A DNA stretch of 64,000 nt from Balamuthia mandrillaris (GCA_031835245.1 JAVKOQ010000049.1:62001-126000), one strand, 5' to 3'; counted from the first letter of the stretch, positions 1-12,678 are shown. Made by a program: numbers and translations. Notes: generated by a model not told the origin, from the letters alone.

Positions 1-564
1 GCTCCTCCGCCCCCCAGTGGAGGCCCACCACCACCAATGCCTCCTCCAGCTGCGCGGGCGCCTCCTCCAGCTGCGCCTCCCGCTGCTTCTCGCCCTCCTG
101 TGGAAGTTGGTCAACGGGTCATTGCTCAATGGAACGAAGACTTGCAGTGGTACAACGCTGTGGTGGACTCTATTAAAGAGGAAGGAGGGACATTTATCTA
201 TGCAGTTACCTTTACCGACTATGGCAACTCCGATACGGTCACCATTGAACAAATGACCGGTCCGAACGGAGAAGACTTGAAAGCCCTTGCTGCTCAAAAA
301 CCGCCTGCTGCTGCTCCTGCTCCTACTGGCGCAGGAGGGCTTGCTGCTGCTTTGGCTGCCAAAGCTGGCAACTTGCGTTCTGCTTCTACTCCTCTAGAGC
401 TGTCTAACATGACTCAGGAGGAAGAGGGCAATATAGTGGACAGTATACAGAAGGCTCTTAGTGCGCGAAGGCAGGGCATGTGCTTTTCTGTTTATGGCCA
501 TGACGCTGTGCCAGATGGTGAAGATGACTGGAGTGATGAGGACGATTCATGGATGGACTTTTAG
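1..564 (+). CDS. WASP-like Arp2/3 activator (WH2-C-A tail) with a Tudor domain, 5' end outside window
   Basis: The frame is open from base 1, so the N-terminus lies upstream. The visible part starts with a proline-rich stretch of the kind that binds profilin or SH3 domains. A Tudor-like fold follows at about bases 97-255, with the motifs VGQRVIAQWNEDLQWYNAVV and FTDYGNSDTV. Next comes GGLAAALAAKAGNLRSAST, which resembles the WH2 actin-binding motif of VASP and WASP proteins. Then an amphipathic helix, NIVDSIQKALSARRQGM, matches the central (C) region of WASP. The protein ends in an acidic tail with tryptophans (DDWSDEDDSWMDF), like the Arp2/3-binding A motif. Order and spacing fit an actin nucleation-promoting factor, which is inference from motifs. 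The Tudor domain between the proline-rich part and the WCA tail is unusual. An SMN/SPF30-type splicing protein was considered, but it would not explain the acidic-Trp tail. Confidence 0.62.
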   Translation, partial: APPPPSGGPPPPMPPPAARAPPPAAPPAASRPPVEVGQRVIAQWNEDLQWYNAVVDSIKEEGGTFIYAVTFTDYGNSDTVTIEQMTGPNGEDLKALAAQKPPAAAPAPTGAGGLAAALAAKAGNLRSASTPLELSNMTQEEEGNIVDSIQKALSARRQGMCFSVYGHDAVPDGEDDWSDEDDSWMDF

Positions 565-732
565 TGACCTGTTACTTTCTTTTATTCTTGTTTTCTTCTT
601 GCTTGCTTTTGTCTTTGTTTTTTTTTGTGTTTGTAAACGAATTTGCCAAGTGACTTTTGAACAAACATGAAACATAGTTAAGCAGGATCCAATGTTGAGG
701 TATAAAAGGCAGGGTATGCCAGTGTGGGACTC

Positions 733-2460
733 ACGGAGGAAAGAGGGAGGAAAAAACTGGATGGCTAAGTTAGGGTACTCATTCCGTCTCGCCGGGCTCA
801 CCAAAAAAGGCAATAACAGAGGAGAAACCGGTGGTGGGGAAGTGCAGAGATCTGGGCTCAGTAGTAGTACCTATACTTCTAAGAAGGTTATTTGCTCTGA
901 TTGTACCTACTTAGTGTACTCTTACTTCTGTTACACCCTTATCCTCAATGCTTTCCCAATTGTTAACTAGAACAAGTGAAAGGTGTTGAATGAGCTTTTA
1001 GACTGGCTTGGTACAATAACTATCTATACTTAGTCAATCTTTCCAAAGAATTGGACATTCTAATAGGAAGTGTTCTCTTATTTCTTCCTCTGTATTGCAT
1101 GCTAGGCACTTGCTGTTTTCTTTAGATTAAGTTTCCACTTTTTTCAATAAGCAGTCCTGTAACAACAAATAGCATTCATCAAACATTTAAGTTGGTAATC
1201 ACTAAGCTATATTGTTGTTTAACTATTAGCTGAGACCAATAACATGTGGGTAAAATCACCAACACTTATCTTAAGACTCCTCATGCACAAAATGCCATAT
1301 TCTTAAGTCTTCTTTCTTTCCCCTTTCTCTTGGTGTTGTATGTCTTTTATTATCTTGAATACACTTCTTGTCTTGTCACTAACTCTTTTATTCTTAAGGA
1401 TGGATTCAATCAACAAACATTAGAATGCAACAAAGTAAGAATAGGCTTGTAATAAAAGAAAAGTGTCATGACGTGTGTGTAGTATCATTGTTCTTATTGC
1501 TTGTTTATGTTCTAAGAGAAAAAGAAAAAAAAAAGCAAAGATAAAAAACAACTCAGACAAAATGAATGAAAAAAACCATCGCAAGATTTCCTGGTGAAAA
1601 TCTTGAGATGACTCGGGCTGCAGTTCTTGCATTCGTATTTTTTTTCCAAAGCAACGTCCAGATGGCAAGTTTTGAGTGTTGTGGAGTGCCCTGCCTGGTT
1701 GGTTCCTTTTTGTTTTTGTTTGTTTGTTTGTTTGTTTTTTTTTTTTTTTGGCTGCAAACTATCCAATTGCTCCGCAGGGAATTTTCCCACAATCTAATGA
1801 GAAGGGTTAGAGTTGCCAAACCCCTCATCGATACATTCGCTGTGACGCCGTCGATGATTTCATCAACGGCGTCGTGAAAACCAGCTTGGCGGCGGGCAGA
1901 GGCACGACTGGATTCCAGATGAAGTTCCGTGGTCGGAAGGACAAGAGCCAGTCTCTCAGCATCCAAGCCAGGGAGTGGAATCACAACAGCTGCATCTGCC
2001 AACTCTTCTTCGGGGAGGCGCGAATCAAAGCGAGGGACAAGAACTACAAAGTTCCGTCGGACGTGCTCTATGCCGTTCGTCTGGTGAAAGACACTCGACT
2101 GGGCCATTACTGCCTCTGTGTGCCTCAGCCTTTGAAGCTCATGGGCGAGAGCCAAGCCCGTGAGCACCGAAGGAGAGAGGCAGGCATCATCGCCTTGGAT
2201 CCAGGAGTGCGCACATTCATGACCGCCTACAACGGCTGCGGGGAGGTCACCGAGTGGGGCAAAGAGGACATCAACGAGATAGGCAAGCTGTGCCACCGCC
2301 TGGATCGCATGCAGAGTAAGGGCACCAAGGGCAAATACTGACAACGGCGCCGTCTCCGAAGGGCCGCTGCTCGGCTTCCAGAGGATCCGCAACCTGGTGG
2401 GATAGGCGGTAAGGTTGCTTTGGTGCCGGAGGTGGTGGGTTATTTTTAGTTTTATAATGG
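733..2460 (+). pseudogene. Decayed copy of the Fanzor/TnpB-like gene found at 8316-10052
   Basis: Two blocks match the intact gene at high nucleotide identity. Block 1, about 733-850, corresponds to the acidic linker and the segment after it (around 8735-8860). Block 2, about 1776-2460, corresponds to about 9005-10138, including the RuvC-I motif ALDPGVRTF. Between them lie about 920 bases with no match, where the intact gene has only about 150. The zinc-finger N-terminus is missing. A deletion removes the region corresponding to about 9641-10050, taking the RuvC-II and RuvC-III residues and the zinc ribbon, so no nuclease could be made. The non-coding 3' tail is kept, less an internal piece. 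The copy lies on the same strand as the intact gene, about 6.3 kb upstream. Divergence suggests an older copy or relaxed selection. Confidence 0.85.
860..1776. other. AT-rich segment interrupting the decayed Fanzor-like copy
   Basis: About 0.9 kb, more AT-rich than its surroundings, separates the two homologous blocks of the relic. It has no convincing coding frame and I recognise no transposase, terminal inverted repeat or RNA gene. It includes a TTTG repeat and T-run at about 1715-1750. It may be an insertion, or original flanking DNA joined by rearrangement. Confidence 0.5.
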
Positions 2461-2601
2461 ATAAACAATCTAAAAAGCCAAAAAATAAAAAAATGTTTGC
2501 AGTTTTTTCGACAATAAAAAGCAAACGTTCGGGGGGAAAGGAAAGGCCGCACTGGCCATTCCCATGCAGCAAAAAGGAGCCTAACCAAAGCGTTGTTGTT
2601 T

Positions 2602-3687
2602 TTACAGACAGGTGGTCTCCACGATCTTGGCACAAACAACATAAGGGTCGCAGTTAGAGGCAGGACGACGGTCCTCAAAGTAGCCCTTTCCTTCCTTGGC
2701 GGTGGAGGAGGGAATCCTGATGGAGGCTCCTCGGTCAGCAACGCCAGCCCTGAACTGGTCAATCCTGGCGGTCTCGTGTCTGCCAGTAAGGCGTCGCTCA
2801 TTGCCCTTGCCATAGGCAGCAATGTGCTCGATGTGTTTCTCGCTCAACTTCTGGATGGCCTCCTCGATGACCTTGTAGCCGCCCTCCTGCCTCATGGCCT
2901 CCGTGCTGTAGTTGGTGTGGCAACCGGCTCCGTTCCAGTCGCCAGGGATGGGCTTGGGGTCAAAGGACACGACAACGCGGAAGTACTCGCTCAATCGGTG
3001 GAGGATGTAGCGGGCCATCCAGAGGTGGTCACCGATGGAGATGCCCTCGCAGGGACCAACCTGGAACTCCCACTGGCCGGGCATGACCTCTCCGTTATCA
3101 CCGGCGATCTTGATGCCGGCGTAGAGGCAGGCGCGGTAGAGGGCCTCGTGGATGTCTCTGCCAAAGGCCTTGTCGGCACCGGCGCCGCAGTAGTAGGGTC
3201 CCTGTGGGCCAGGGAAGCCCTGCTCGGGCCAGCCAAAGGGACCGCCCCTCACGCTGAAGATGGTGTACTCCTGCTCTAAACCGAACCAGGGCTTGTGGTC
3301 CTTGGCCTTCTCCATGATCTCGTTGGCGTGGTAGCGGGTGTTGGTGGGGATGGGCTGATCATCCATGTCGTAGCAGTCGCACATCACCAAGATGTTCTTT
3401 CCTCTCCTGAAGGGGTCCCTGAAGATGGCGCGGGGCTTCAAATTGACCTCGCTCTTGTCGCCAGGGGCCTGGCCTGTGGAGGAACCGTCAAAGTTCCAGT
3501 GGGGGAGCTCCTCTGGGCTCTTGGGCTCAAATTCCAGTGTGCGAGACTTGCTGCGGACGTCCTCGCCGCTTCCGCCGATCCACACGTAGGTGGCTGTGAT
3601 CTTGTCCTCCGGCTGAGGGATGGCGTCCAAGAGACGGAAGAGCAAGTGGTGGTCCTGGTATCTGGAGCTAGCTTCAAAGAAGGCCAT
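2602..3687 (-). CDS. glnA: Glutamine synthetase, eukaryotic type II (GSII)
   Basis: ATP-dependent ligation of ammonia to glutamate, giving glutamine. The 361-residue uninterrupted frame has normal GSII length and all signature segments: [17 protein letters not shown] (beta-grasp region), GLEQEYT with metal-binding glutamate, [13 protein letters not shown] (ATP/glutamate site), [11 protein letters not shown] (ammonium and phosphate site) and the C-terminal RGASIRIP arginines. The start is the ATG at 3687, giving [14 protein letters not shown]. In-frame sequence upstream begins only at a TTG (3747), so an N-terminal targeting extension is not supported and the enzyme is probably cytosolic. No introns, unlike most neighbours. 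A TATA box lies 140 bases upstream. The gene runs toward the relic at 733-2460. Confidence 0.97.
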   Translation of the reverse strand: MAFFEASSRYQDHHLLFRLLDAIPQPEDKITATYVWIGGSGEDVRSKSRTLEFEPKSPEELPHWNFDGSSTGQAPGDKSEVNLKPRAIFRDPFRRGKNILVMCDCYDMDDQPIPTNTRYHANEIMEKAKDHKPWFGLEQEYTIFSVRGGPFGWPEQGFPGPQGPYYCGAGADKAFGRDIHEALYRACLYAGIKIAGDNGEVMPGQWEFQVGPCEGISIGDHLWMARYILHRLSEYFRVVVSFDPKPIPGDWNGAGCHTNYSTEAMRQEGGYKVIEEAIQKLSEKHIEHIAAYGKGNERRLTGRHETARIDQFRAGVADRGASIRIPSSTAKEGKGYFEDRRPASNCDPYVVCAKIVETTCL

Positions 3688-3826
3688 TTTGTGTGTGGTG
3701 TTTGGCGGAAAGAAAGAAAAGGAGCGTGAGGTGGTAGGGAGCAACAAACTGGCCCTTTGGGGGTGGTTGGTTGTTTTTGTTTCTTTTGAAGAAAGAAGGA
3801 AGAATGTCAGCTATCCTGCGGTCGGG

Positions 3827-3834
3827 TTTATATA
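3827..3834 (-). promoter_or_regulatory. TATA box of glutamine synthetase
   Basis: TATATAAA on the minus strand, 140 bases upstream of the GS start codon. Spacing suits a transcription start near 3800 and a leader of about 110 bases. Confidence 0.6.
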
Positions 3835-4025
3835 TGCAGGGCAGAGGGCGGGCGAGGGCCTCCCCTTCTTTATTGGCTGACAAGGATGGCACCTTACGCC
3901 CAGAAGAAAAGGAGACAAGTTGGGGAGGTTGTTCCGCCCTCCCCCACCATGCTTGCCTCCCCCCCGCCGAACATCCTCCCCCCCCTTCCTCCTCATGTTC
4001 TTTCTCCCCCTACCATTTTCTTACG

Positions 4026-4190
4026 CGGAGTTTTTCAAAGAAAACTCCATGATCTTGTATGACGTAACCTATCCACGAAAAGTAAAAGGCATCTAGGTTG
4101 CACTGCCACGTCAGCCTTCCTTTGGTGACGTCACAGGACCCAAATATAGAAAAGCATACAAGATCATGGAGTTTTCTTTGAAAAACTCTG
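4026..4190. repeat. 36-bp near-perfect inverted repeat (MITE-like or hairpin)
   Basis: Bases 4026-4061 and 4155-4190 are reverse complements at 35 of 36 positions, around a 93-base unique core. The arms contain the motif TTTTTCAAAGAAAACTCCAT. Terminal repeats of this length on a 165-bp unit fit a small non-autonomous DNA transposon. I see no clear target-site duplication, so a cis-acting hairpin between the two minus-strand genes is also possible. The core and left arm carry bZIP-like sites (TGACGTAA at about 4060 and GTGACGTCAC at about 4124-4133). Confidence 0.7.
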
Positions 4191-4250
4191 GCTTGTTGTT
4201 GGTTATTTTATTTAAATGAATGAAATGCGAGAACAAAATGCATAACACTT

Positions 4251-7031
<2,781 letters not shown>

Positions 7032-7286
7032 TCTCTTTTCTTTTAACAAAAAGCGCAGGACAACTAAAAAACAAGAGCGAGTAGTAACTCAGTATGCGTG
7101 CGTGGGTGAGCGAGCGAGCGAGCAAGTGACAAAGATGACTGACCTCCAAGTGATACGACTGAGTAGTACGAGGTGCTACTTCTCTGAGTCCGTGTGCGCA
7201 ACAAAACCTGTAGAAAAAAGCAGAGGAGGAGGAGGAGGAGGAGAGGGAGCAGCAGCAAGCAGCGGCTTTTTTGGGCGAAGCGGCCA

Positions 7287-8030
7287 CCTTAACTTGGGAA
7301 ATTTCTCAGAACGCATGGCCAATTTTTGTCTCATTGTGGGAACACCAACCCATGCAACGGGCATCTACCGCCGATTTCAGGGATGGCGTTACACGCGACG
7401 GCAGCAATGGGGTGACGAATGGGGAAAAAAAAAACACAGCGGATGAAATGGACTGGCAGCGTTCGGCTCGGCACTTGCTTGCTCTCTCCGCTACTCCTCT
7501 GTGCCCTTCGACTCTTTTTTTTTCGCGGTGCGTTTTGGAGCCGTTAAAATATTTTTTTTATTCGGAATTTTTTTACTGCCATTTTGTAAGACGTGAGAAT
7601 GGACATGAGATATCCTAATTTCATGTCCCACAGGTGTGGTAGTCCCTTCGCTTGCTCTGCCTTCTCCCTTCCCCATGTTTTGTGTCCAGAAGAGAAGCGC
7701 TGCGTTACACCAGTGTTGCTTGTAAGGCGACGCAAAGATCATAAGATCTAAGGACAACAAAAAAGAAATCCGACATTCGTCTTTTGGGCCAATGAGCATT
7801 TTTCCCGCCAAAACAACCCTTCCTTCTCCCACGTCTTCGAAGGCAAAGTGGTGGGTTGGGGTGTGGGGTGGGGTGAATGGAATGGATGCTCATGCTGCTG
7901 CCGCCAATAAACTTTTGGTACTCGTCATTCGCCTTGACACTTTTCTGCTACTCGTTTTCTTTTCTTCTCTTCTTTTCTTGTCGTTTCTTTCTTTTCAAAA
8001 GTAAACACACAGACACACACATCCACGAAG
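7287..8030. other. Divergent intergenic region between GlyRS and the Fanzor-like gene
   Basis: No convincing gene. It should hold the promoters of both neighbours. At 7601-7613 is GGACATGAGATAT, which forms an imperfect inverted repeat with TTTCATGTCC at about 7618-7627. The 12-mer GGACATGAGATA recurs at 58063-58074. Confidence 0.5.
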
Positions 8031-8315
8031 CTCCACGCACCACCGTATTTCTCATTGCTACGCTTCTACTACACAAGGAGGAAACCAGCGGCGGAAGGAG
8101 GCAGAGGTGGAAACCGAAGCGGTTCAGCAGCAGGCAGGGGCACCGCTCCGATTGAAAAGGTAGCGTTCTTTTTTCTCTGCTCGCTCACTACATTTTTTGA
8201 TGATGGAAAAAAAATTTGTTACCAACCACTCACTAATGATTTCTTTTGTTTAAAAAAGAACAGCATCACGAACCTCTGTGCGCCTCTTCCACAACGCTGC
8301 TGGAAGCTGGCCTGA

Positions 8316-10052
8316 ATGGCAAGTTGCCCACAGTGCCGAAAAAAGTTTGCTACCTCTCACGGGTTGGCCGTTCACTTCGGTCGGGTCCACAAGGAAGGGG
8401 GTCGCACCACTACTTCTTCTACTCCCACTGCTACTCGGAAAAGAAGAGCGGAAAACGCCCCAGCGGCACCTCAGGCAAGGGCACAGAAGCGTGGAAGGCC
8501 GCAGGCTGCGCCCGCCCAGCCCTTTTGGAACCAGTTTTCCAGCGAAATCGGGAGAAGATTAATACGCCCAGAAGCCTTGTGCTTGGAAGAACCCTTTGCC
8601 TGTGGTTCAGGATGGTTCACCGCCTGCAAGCACATTCCTAACGGAGAAATGGTGTTGGAGGAGGAGGAGGAGGAGGAGAAGAAGGAGAAGGAGAAGAAGG
8701 AGGAAGAGGAAGAGGAGAAGGAGAAGGAGAAGGAAGAAGAGGAGAAAAACCAGAAAGGCTTGTTAGGCCTCATCGAGGGACTCGTTCCGTCTCGCCCAGC
8801 CGTACAGCTCACCAAAAAAGGCAAGAACGGAGAGGAGAAACCGGTAGTGGGGCGATTGGAGAAGATCCGCCTTTATCCGCGCTCGGAACAAAAGAAGACG
8901 CTGGCCAAGTGGTTCGGCACAGTACGATGGACCTACAACAAGGCCGTGGAGTTTCATCGTGAACATAAAGGAATGCCTCTTAAGGAGATGAAGGAACAAG
9001 TCAGGGAGAAATTCCTGAATAACGGCAATTTCAACGGAGAGGATAAGAGCCTTGCGTGGGTGTTGGAAACTCCTCGATACATTCGCAGTGACGCCGTCGA
9101 TGATTTCTTCAACGGCGTGAAAACCAGCTTGGCGGCGGGCAGGACTGGATTCAAGATGAAGTTCCGTGGTCGGAAGGACAAGAACCAGTCTCTCAGCATC
9201 CAAGCCAGGGAGTGGAACCACAGCAAGTCCATCCGCCAACTCTTCTTCGGGGAGGCGCGAATCAAAGCGAGGGACAAGAACTACAAAGTTCCGTCGGAGG
9301 TGCTCTATGCCGTTCGTCTGGTGAAAGACACTCGACTGGGCCATTACTACCTCTGTGTGCCTCAGCCTTTGAAGCTCATGGGCGAGAGCCAAGCCCGTGA
9401 GCACCGAAGGAGAGAGGCAGGCATCATCGCCTTGGATCCAGGAGTGCGCACATTCATGACCACCTACAACGGCTGCGGGGAGGTCACCGAGTGGGGCAAA
9501 GCGGACATCAACGAGATAGGCAAGCTGTGCCACCGCCTGGACCGCATGCAGAGTAAGGGCACCAAGGGCAACCACAGGCAACGGCGCCGTCTCCGAAGGG
9601 CCGCTGCTCGGCTTCGCCAGAGGATCCGCAACCTGGTGGATGACCTCCACAAGAAGCTCGTGTCTTGGTTGGTCAGGAACTTCTCTCTCATCCTTCTGCC
9701 AGAGTTCAGGAGCCAGCAGATGGTGCGGCGAGGCCACCGACGCATTGGCTCACGAACGGCCAGAGCCATGCTCACCTGGTCCCACTATCGCTTCAGGCAG
9801 AGGCTCCTCAACAAGGCCAAGCAATTTCCGTCCTGTACGGTCTGCCTCTGCGATGAGGAATACACCTCCAAGACCTGCGGCAAGTGCGGCCAAGTCCACC
9901 ACCAGTTGGGGGGAAACAAGACCTTTCGGTGCCCCCAACCCGAGTGTGGCTACCAGGCCGATCGAGATGCCAACGCCGCCCGAAACATCTTGATCCGCTT
10001 TTTTACGTTACAAGCACTTACCACCTCCTCCTCCTCTGTGAGGGGGCGGTAG
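8316..10052 (+). CDS. Fanzor/TnpB-like RNA-guided nuclease with N-terminal C2H2 finger
   Basis: 578-residue single-exon protein of the eukaryotic TnpB (Fanzor) family, whose studied members are RNA-guided DNA endonucleases. Order: C2H2 zinc finger (Cys4, Cys7, His20, His25); basic linker with RKRR and an AT-hook-like KRGRP, which would suit nuclear import and DNA binding; a Glu/Lys-rich stretch at about residues 110-147 encoded by a GAG/GAA microsatellite; then the TnpB core. The three RuvC acidic residues appear intact: Asp374 in ALDPGVRTF, Glu463 in LLPEF, Asp551 in DRDANAARN. A zinc ribbon (CGKCGQ and CPQPECGY) lies before RuvC-III. The ATG at 8316 directly follows an in-frame TGA. A leader intron is likely at about 8160-8264. 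Frame and catalytic residues suggest it is, or was recently, functional. Activity is inferred from family, not shown. Confidence 0.88.
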   Translation: MASCPQCRKKFATSHGLAVHFGRVHKEGGRTTTSSTPTATRKRRAENAPAAPQARAQKRGRPQAAPAQPFWNQFSSEIGRRLIRPEALCLEEPFACGSGWFTACKHIPNGEMVLEEEEEEEKKEKEKKEEEEEEKEKEKEEEEKNQKGLLGLIEGLVPSRPAVQLTKKGKNGEEKPVVGRLEKIRLYPRSEQKKTLAKWFGTVRWTYNKAVEFHREHKGMPLKEMKEQVREKFLNNGNFNGEDKSLAWVLETPRYIRSDAVDDFFNGVKTSLAAGRTGFKMKFRGRKDKNQSLSIQAREWNHSKSIRQLFFGEARIKARDKNYKVPSEVLYAVRLVKDTRLGHYYLCVPQPLKLMGESQAREHRRREAGIIALDPGVRTFMTTYNGCGEVTEWGKADINEIGKLCHRLDRMQSKGTKGNHRQRRRLRRAAARLRQRIRNLVDDLHKKLVSWLVRNFSLILLPEFRSQQMVRRGHRRIGSRTARAMLTWSHYRFRQRLLNKAKQFPSCTVCLCDEEYTSKTCGKCGQVHHQLGGNKTFRCPQPECGYQADRDANAARNILIRFFTLQALTTSSSSVRGR

Positions 10053-10136
10053 GCGGTAAGGTTGCTTTGGTGCCGGCACCGTTGCTTATAGCGAGTCGTA
10101 AGACAAGCCGTGATTAGGCACGCCGGAGGTGGGTTA
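10035..10136 (+). ncRNA. Candidate guide-scaffold (omega/fRNA) region and right end of the Fanzor-like element
   Basis: In TnpB/Fanzor loci the scaffold RNA overlaps the end of the nuclease frame and runs to the right end of the element. Here the sequence around and beyond the stop codon, which carries no reading frame, is kept in the decayed copy too: TAGGCGGTAAGGTTGCTTTG at 10050-10069 matches about 2404-2423, and GGTGGGTTATTTTT at about 10128-10141 matches about 2434-2449. The relic lacks the middle part, and the lost piece is bounded by short GCCGG repeats. The segment contains the palindrome GGTGCCGGCACC at 10069-10080. Similarity stops just after the T-run, which marks the likely element end. 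The RNA itself is inference. Confidence 0.5.
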
Positions 10137-10341
10137 TTTTTTGTTTCTCTGTTTTTTTCCTCAGTCAACTAATTTTGCTTTATTTTCGTTGTCCCATTGA
10201 TCGGCTTGATCTTGGCGCCATCTTAGCAATGGGGTTCTAGATACTTTAAAGGGGTCTTCAAGTATAGAGGCAGGGAGGCATGATGGGGCGACTGCGTTCG
10301 GTGAATGTATGCGTGGATGGAATTGGTTTTTTTTTAAACTG

Positions 10342-12595
10342 CTACTTTTTCCAGAGTTTAAGGAGACCATCGGTGGCCCAACTGGCCAGGATGTTGTGGC
10401 GGGGGTGGGCTGCTAAGCCCAGCAGGCTTTGGCTGTGGGCGTCCTGCAGGACGGTCTCCATCCGTCCTGTGGCGTACTCAAAGCAAAACACATTGCCCCC
10501 TTCGCTCCCTGCAAACACGTACTTGCCTATGCGTGTTATAGAGAGAGGAAGGTCAGCAATGTAAAAGCAAATAGAACGAGAGAAGCACTTACCCTTTCGC
10601 GACAGCACACATGAGACCAAGTCAGATTTGCCTACATTCGGTAAATCTCTCCTTGTTTCATTGTGAACAGCGCTCGATGCCGCCTCAGTAGCTCCCACGC
10701 CCTCTGCAGTGAAGGTCTTGAGGAGCCTGCCCTGCATATCCATGACAAAGCACTCCGAAGACTTGTTTCCCACCAGCAACAAGCTCCCCAGATTGGAGGA
10801 CGTAGAGGGGGATATCAAACAGATGGTGTGAATGCTTAGATTTTCCTTTGGCGAGAAAGTGTTGAGACAGTCCATGGTCTTGGTGTCCCAGACTTTGATG
10901 GTGCCGTCACTGCTGCCTGATATCACCTTGCTCTCATCCTCGCTGAAAACAGCAGTATTCACAAAGGAGGCATGGCCTCTGTAGGTCTTCAGCGTTTTAC
11001 CCGACTTAAGGCCATGCAACCTAGTTGTTTAACACAATCAACAAAATAAACCCAGGTGGCTCCATGGGTAACTGTACCGAATGGTATGATCATAGGAACT
11101 GCTTAATACTTTGGTGCTGTCGCTGGCGAAACAGACACATGTTACTCCACCGGAATGCGCACCGTCGAATCTTCGCAAGCATCTGCCACTTTTAAGTTCC
11201 CAAACCTACACTGAAACTTGTTAACGATAAGTGGAACCAACAACATGAAGGGCGCATACAGACCTTTACTTTACCGTCTTTGCTACCCGATGCAAGCAAT
11301 TGGTTATCTTTGCTGAACACTAAGCAAAAAACTGCCTCATTGTGCATCATCATTTTGTCCTTCGTGAAGAAATAACATATTAAACATGTTTTCAAGGGAG
11401 GAGAGAGGGAATAGTACCTCAGCTTGATATTTGAGATCCCGTCTTAGTTTTCCAGTAGTCCAGTCCCACACTTGAAAAGCAAGCAAGAGTAAGCAAACAG
11501 GCAACAACGAAGAACGTAACAGATGGTGAGCAAAAAAAAAAAACAATTACCCTCTATAAATCCATCCACACTTCCAGTAACAAGCGACTGCCCATCCAAA
11601 GAAAAACAAGCACATTCTGGATGAGATTGCTTCCCAAACTAATCTCCAAAGAAAAACAAAGGTAAGCACATCAAGACAAAAAAACTGGCCTAACCAACAA
11701 AAGGGTTACCTTTATGGTCTTCTTGAGCCTTTGGGGGCATTCGTCCTCTTCCTCAACAGGAGCAGCAGTAGTTCCTCTGAACAGGTCAATGTCAGTACCA
11801 GGGGGCAGCAGGCCCTGGTACTGCTGCCATTTGATGCCCTGTGAGATCAAGGCCATGAGCCTGGCGGGCGGCACCACCGCCACCTCCGGCTCCAAGGCCT
11901 TGGCAATGGCAGCCCGCCGTTTCTCCTTGGAGGAGCCATCAGGGTAGGCCTCCCTCGGCTCAAAGTGGGGCCTGGAGAGGAGTCGCTGCAGCCTGAGAAA
12001 GCGATCGCCGTCCGCTTGTCGTAAGGCAGCCATCGGCTTGCTCTGAGCCAACAGCATTCGAGCTGTGTCTATCTCTCTCAATTCCAGCAACTCCAAATAC
12101 ATCTTTCGTTTGCCCACATGGAATAGTTAGATCAGGGTGAGACGCAGGTAGAAAAGGCGTGCGTCTCAGAGTGTAACGTACTTGCTCGTAAATGTCAAAC
12201 AAAAGGTTGGGCGGCAACGACAACGTCTTCAGGTTGTGTAGCACAGCGTCCCAACGCCCATTCGTAACATCAGCCAAGAAGGCTTCCATATTGTCTACAG
12301 TGTTCAAGGAAAGCGCCGTCTCTTCCTAAACACAAACCTAAGTCTTAGCTAAGAGCCTTATTTTTCCAATCGTCGAGGGGAAAGAAGTTGTTCAACTTAC
12401 CTGCAACGTAGCCAGCGTTCGCTGCAACGAGTTCTCTTTGCAGAACTGCATGATCAGCCGGATGACACTGGCAGAAGAACGTAAGAAGAGCGGAAACCTC
12501 CAAGCCACATTTTTTATGTTTAAAAAAGAAATAAAAAAAAAAAACACGTACTCTCCAGCATCTACATTAATGGCGTTGGCGGGAGCATCGGCCAT
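10342..12595 (-). CDS. SMU1: SMU1-type WD40 spliceosome component
   Basis: Homologue of SMU1, a B-complex splicing factor that works with RED. Start ATG at 12595 ([14 protein letters not shown]). Exon 1 joins across a pyrimidine-rich intron to the LisH motif [20 protein letters not shown], followed by the CTLH region. The SMU1-specific block [20 protein letters not shown] and [20 protein letters not shown] are unmistakable. WD40 repeats follow, including [46 protein letters not shown] and [13 protein letters not shown], ending in [10 protein letters not shown] before TAG at 10342. About eight short introns interrupt it. The gene is convergent with the Fanzor-like gene, with 290 bases between the two stop codons. 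Its leader carries the 13-mer motif at 12679-12691, where a three-codon upstream frame starts. Confidence 0.95.
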
Positions 12596-12678
12596 CTTCT
12601 GCTCTCTTTCTTTCTCTTCACGTTCGAGGATATCTCTCATCAACCTAATAGTGTTTTTCAATATCCGAAGAGTAAATT

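Noticed and set aside
860-1776. A new transposon with its own transposase
   Set aside because: No transposase-like frame, terminal repeat or target duplication could be seen.
2593-3279. 228-codon plus frame opposite glutamine synthetase
   Set aside because: Shadow of a highly biased conserved gene; no homology signal of its own.
3688-3747. 20-residue N-terminal extension of glutamine synthetase as a mitochondrial presequence
   Set aside because: The extension begins at TTG, not ATG, and lies in the likely 5' leader.
8763-9737. 324-codon minus frame opposite the Fanzor-like gene (and a similar one at 1553-2635 opposite the relic)
   Set aside because: Both are mirror images of the same plus-strand coding sequence; they share a sequence only because the plus strand is duplicated.
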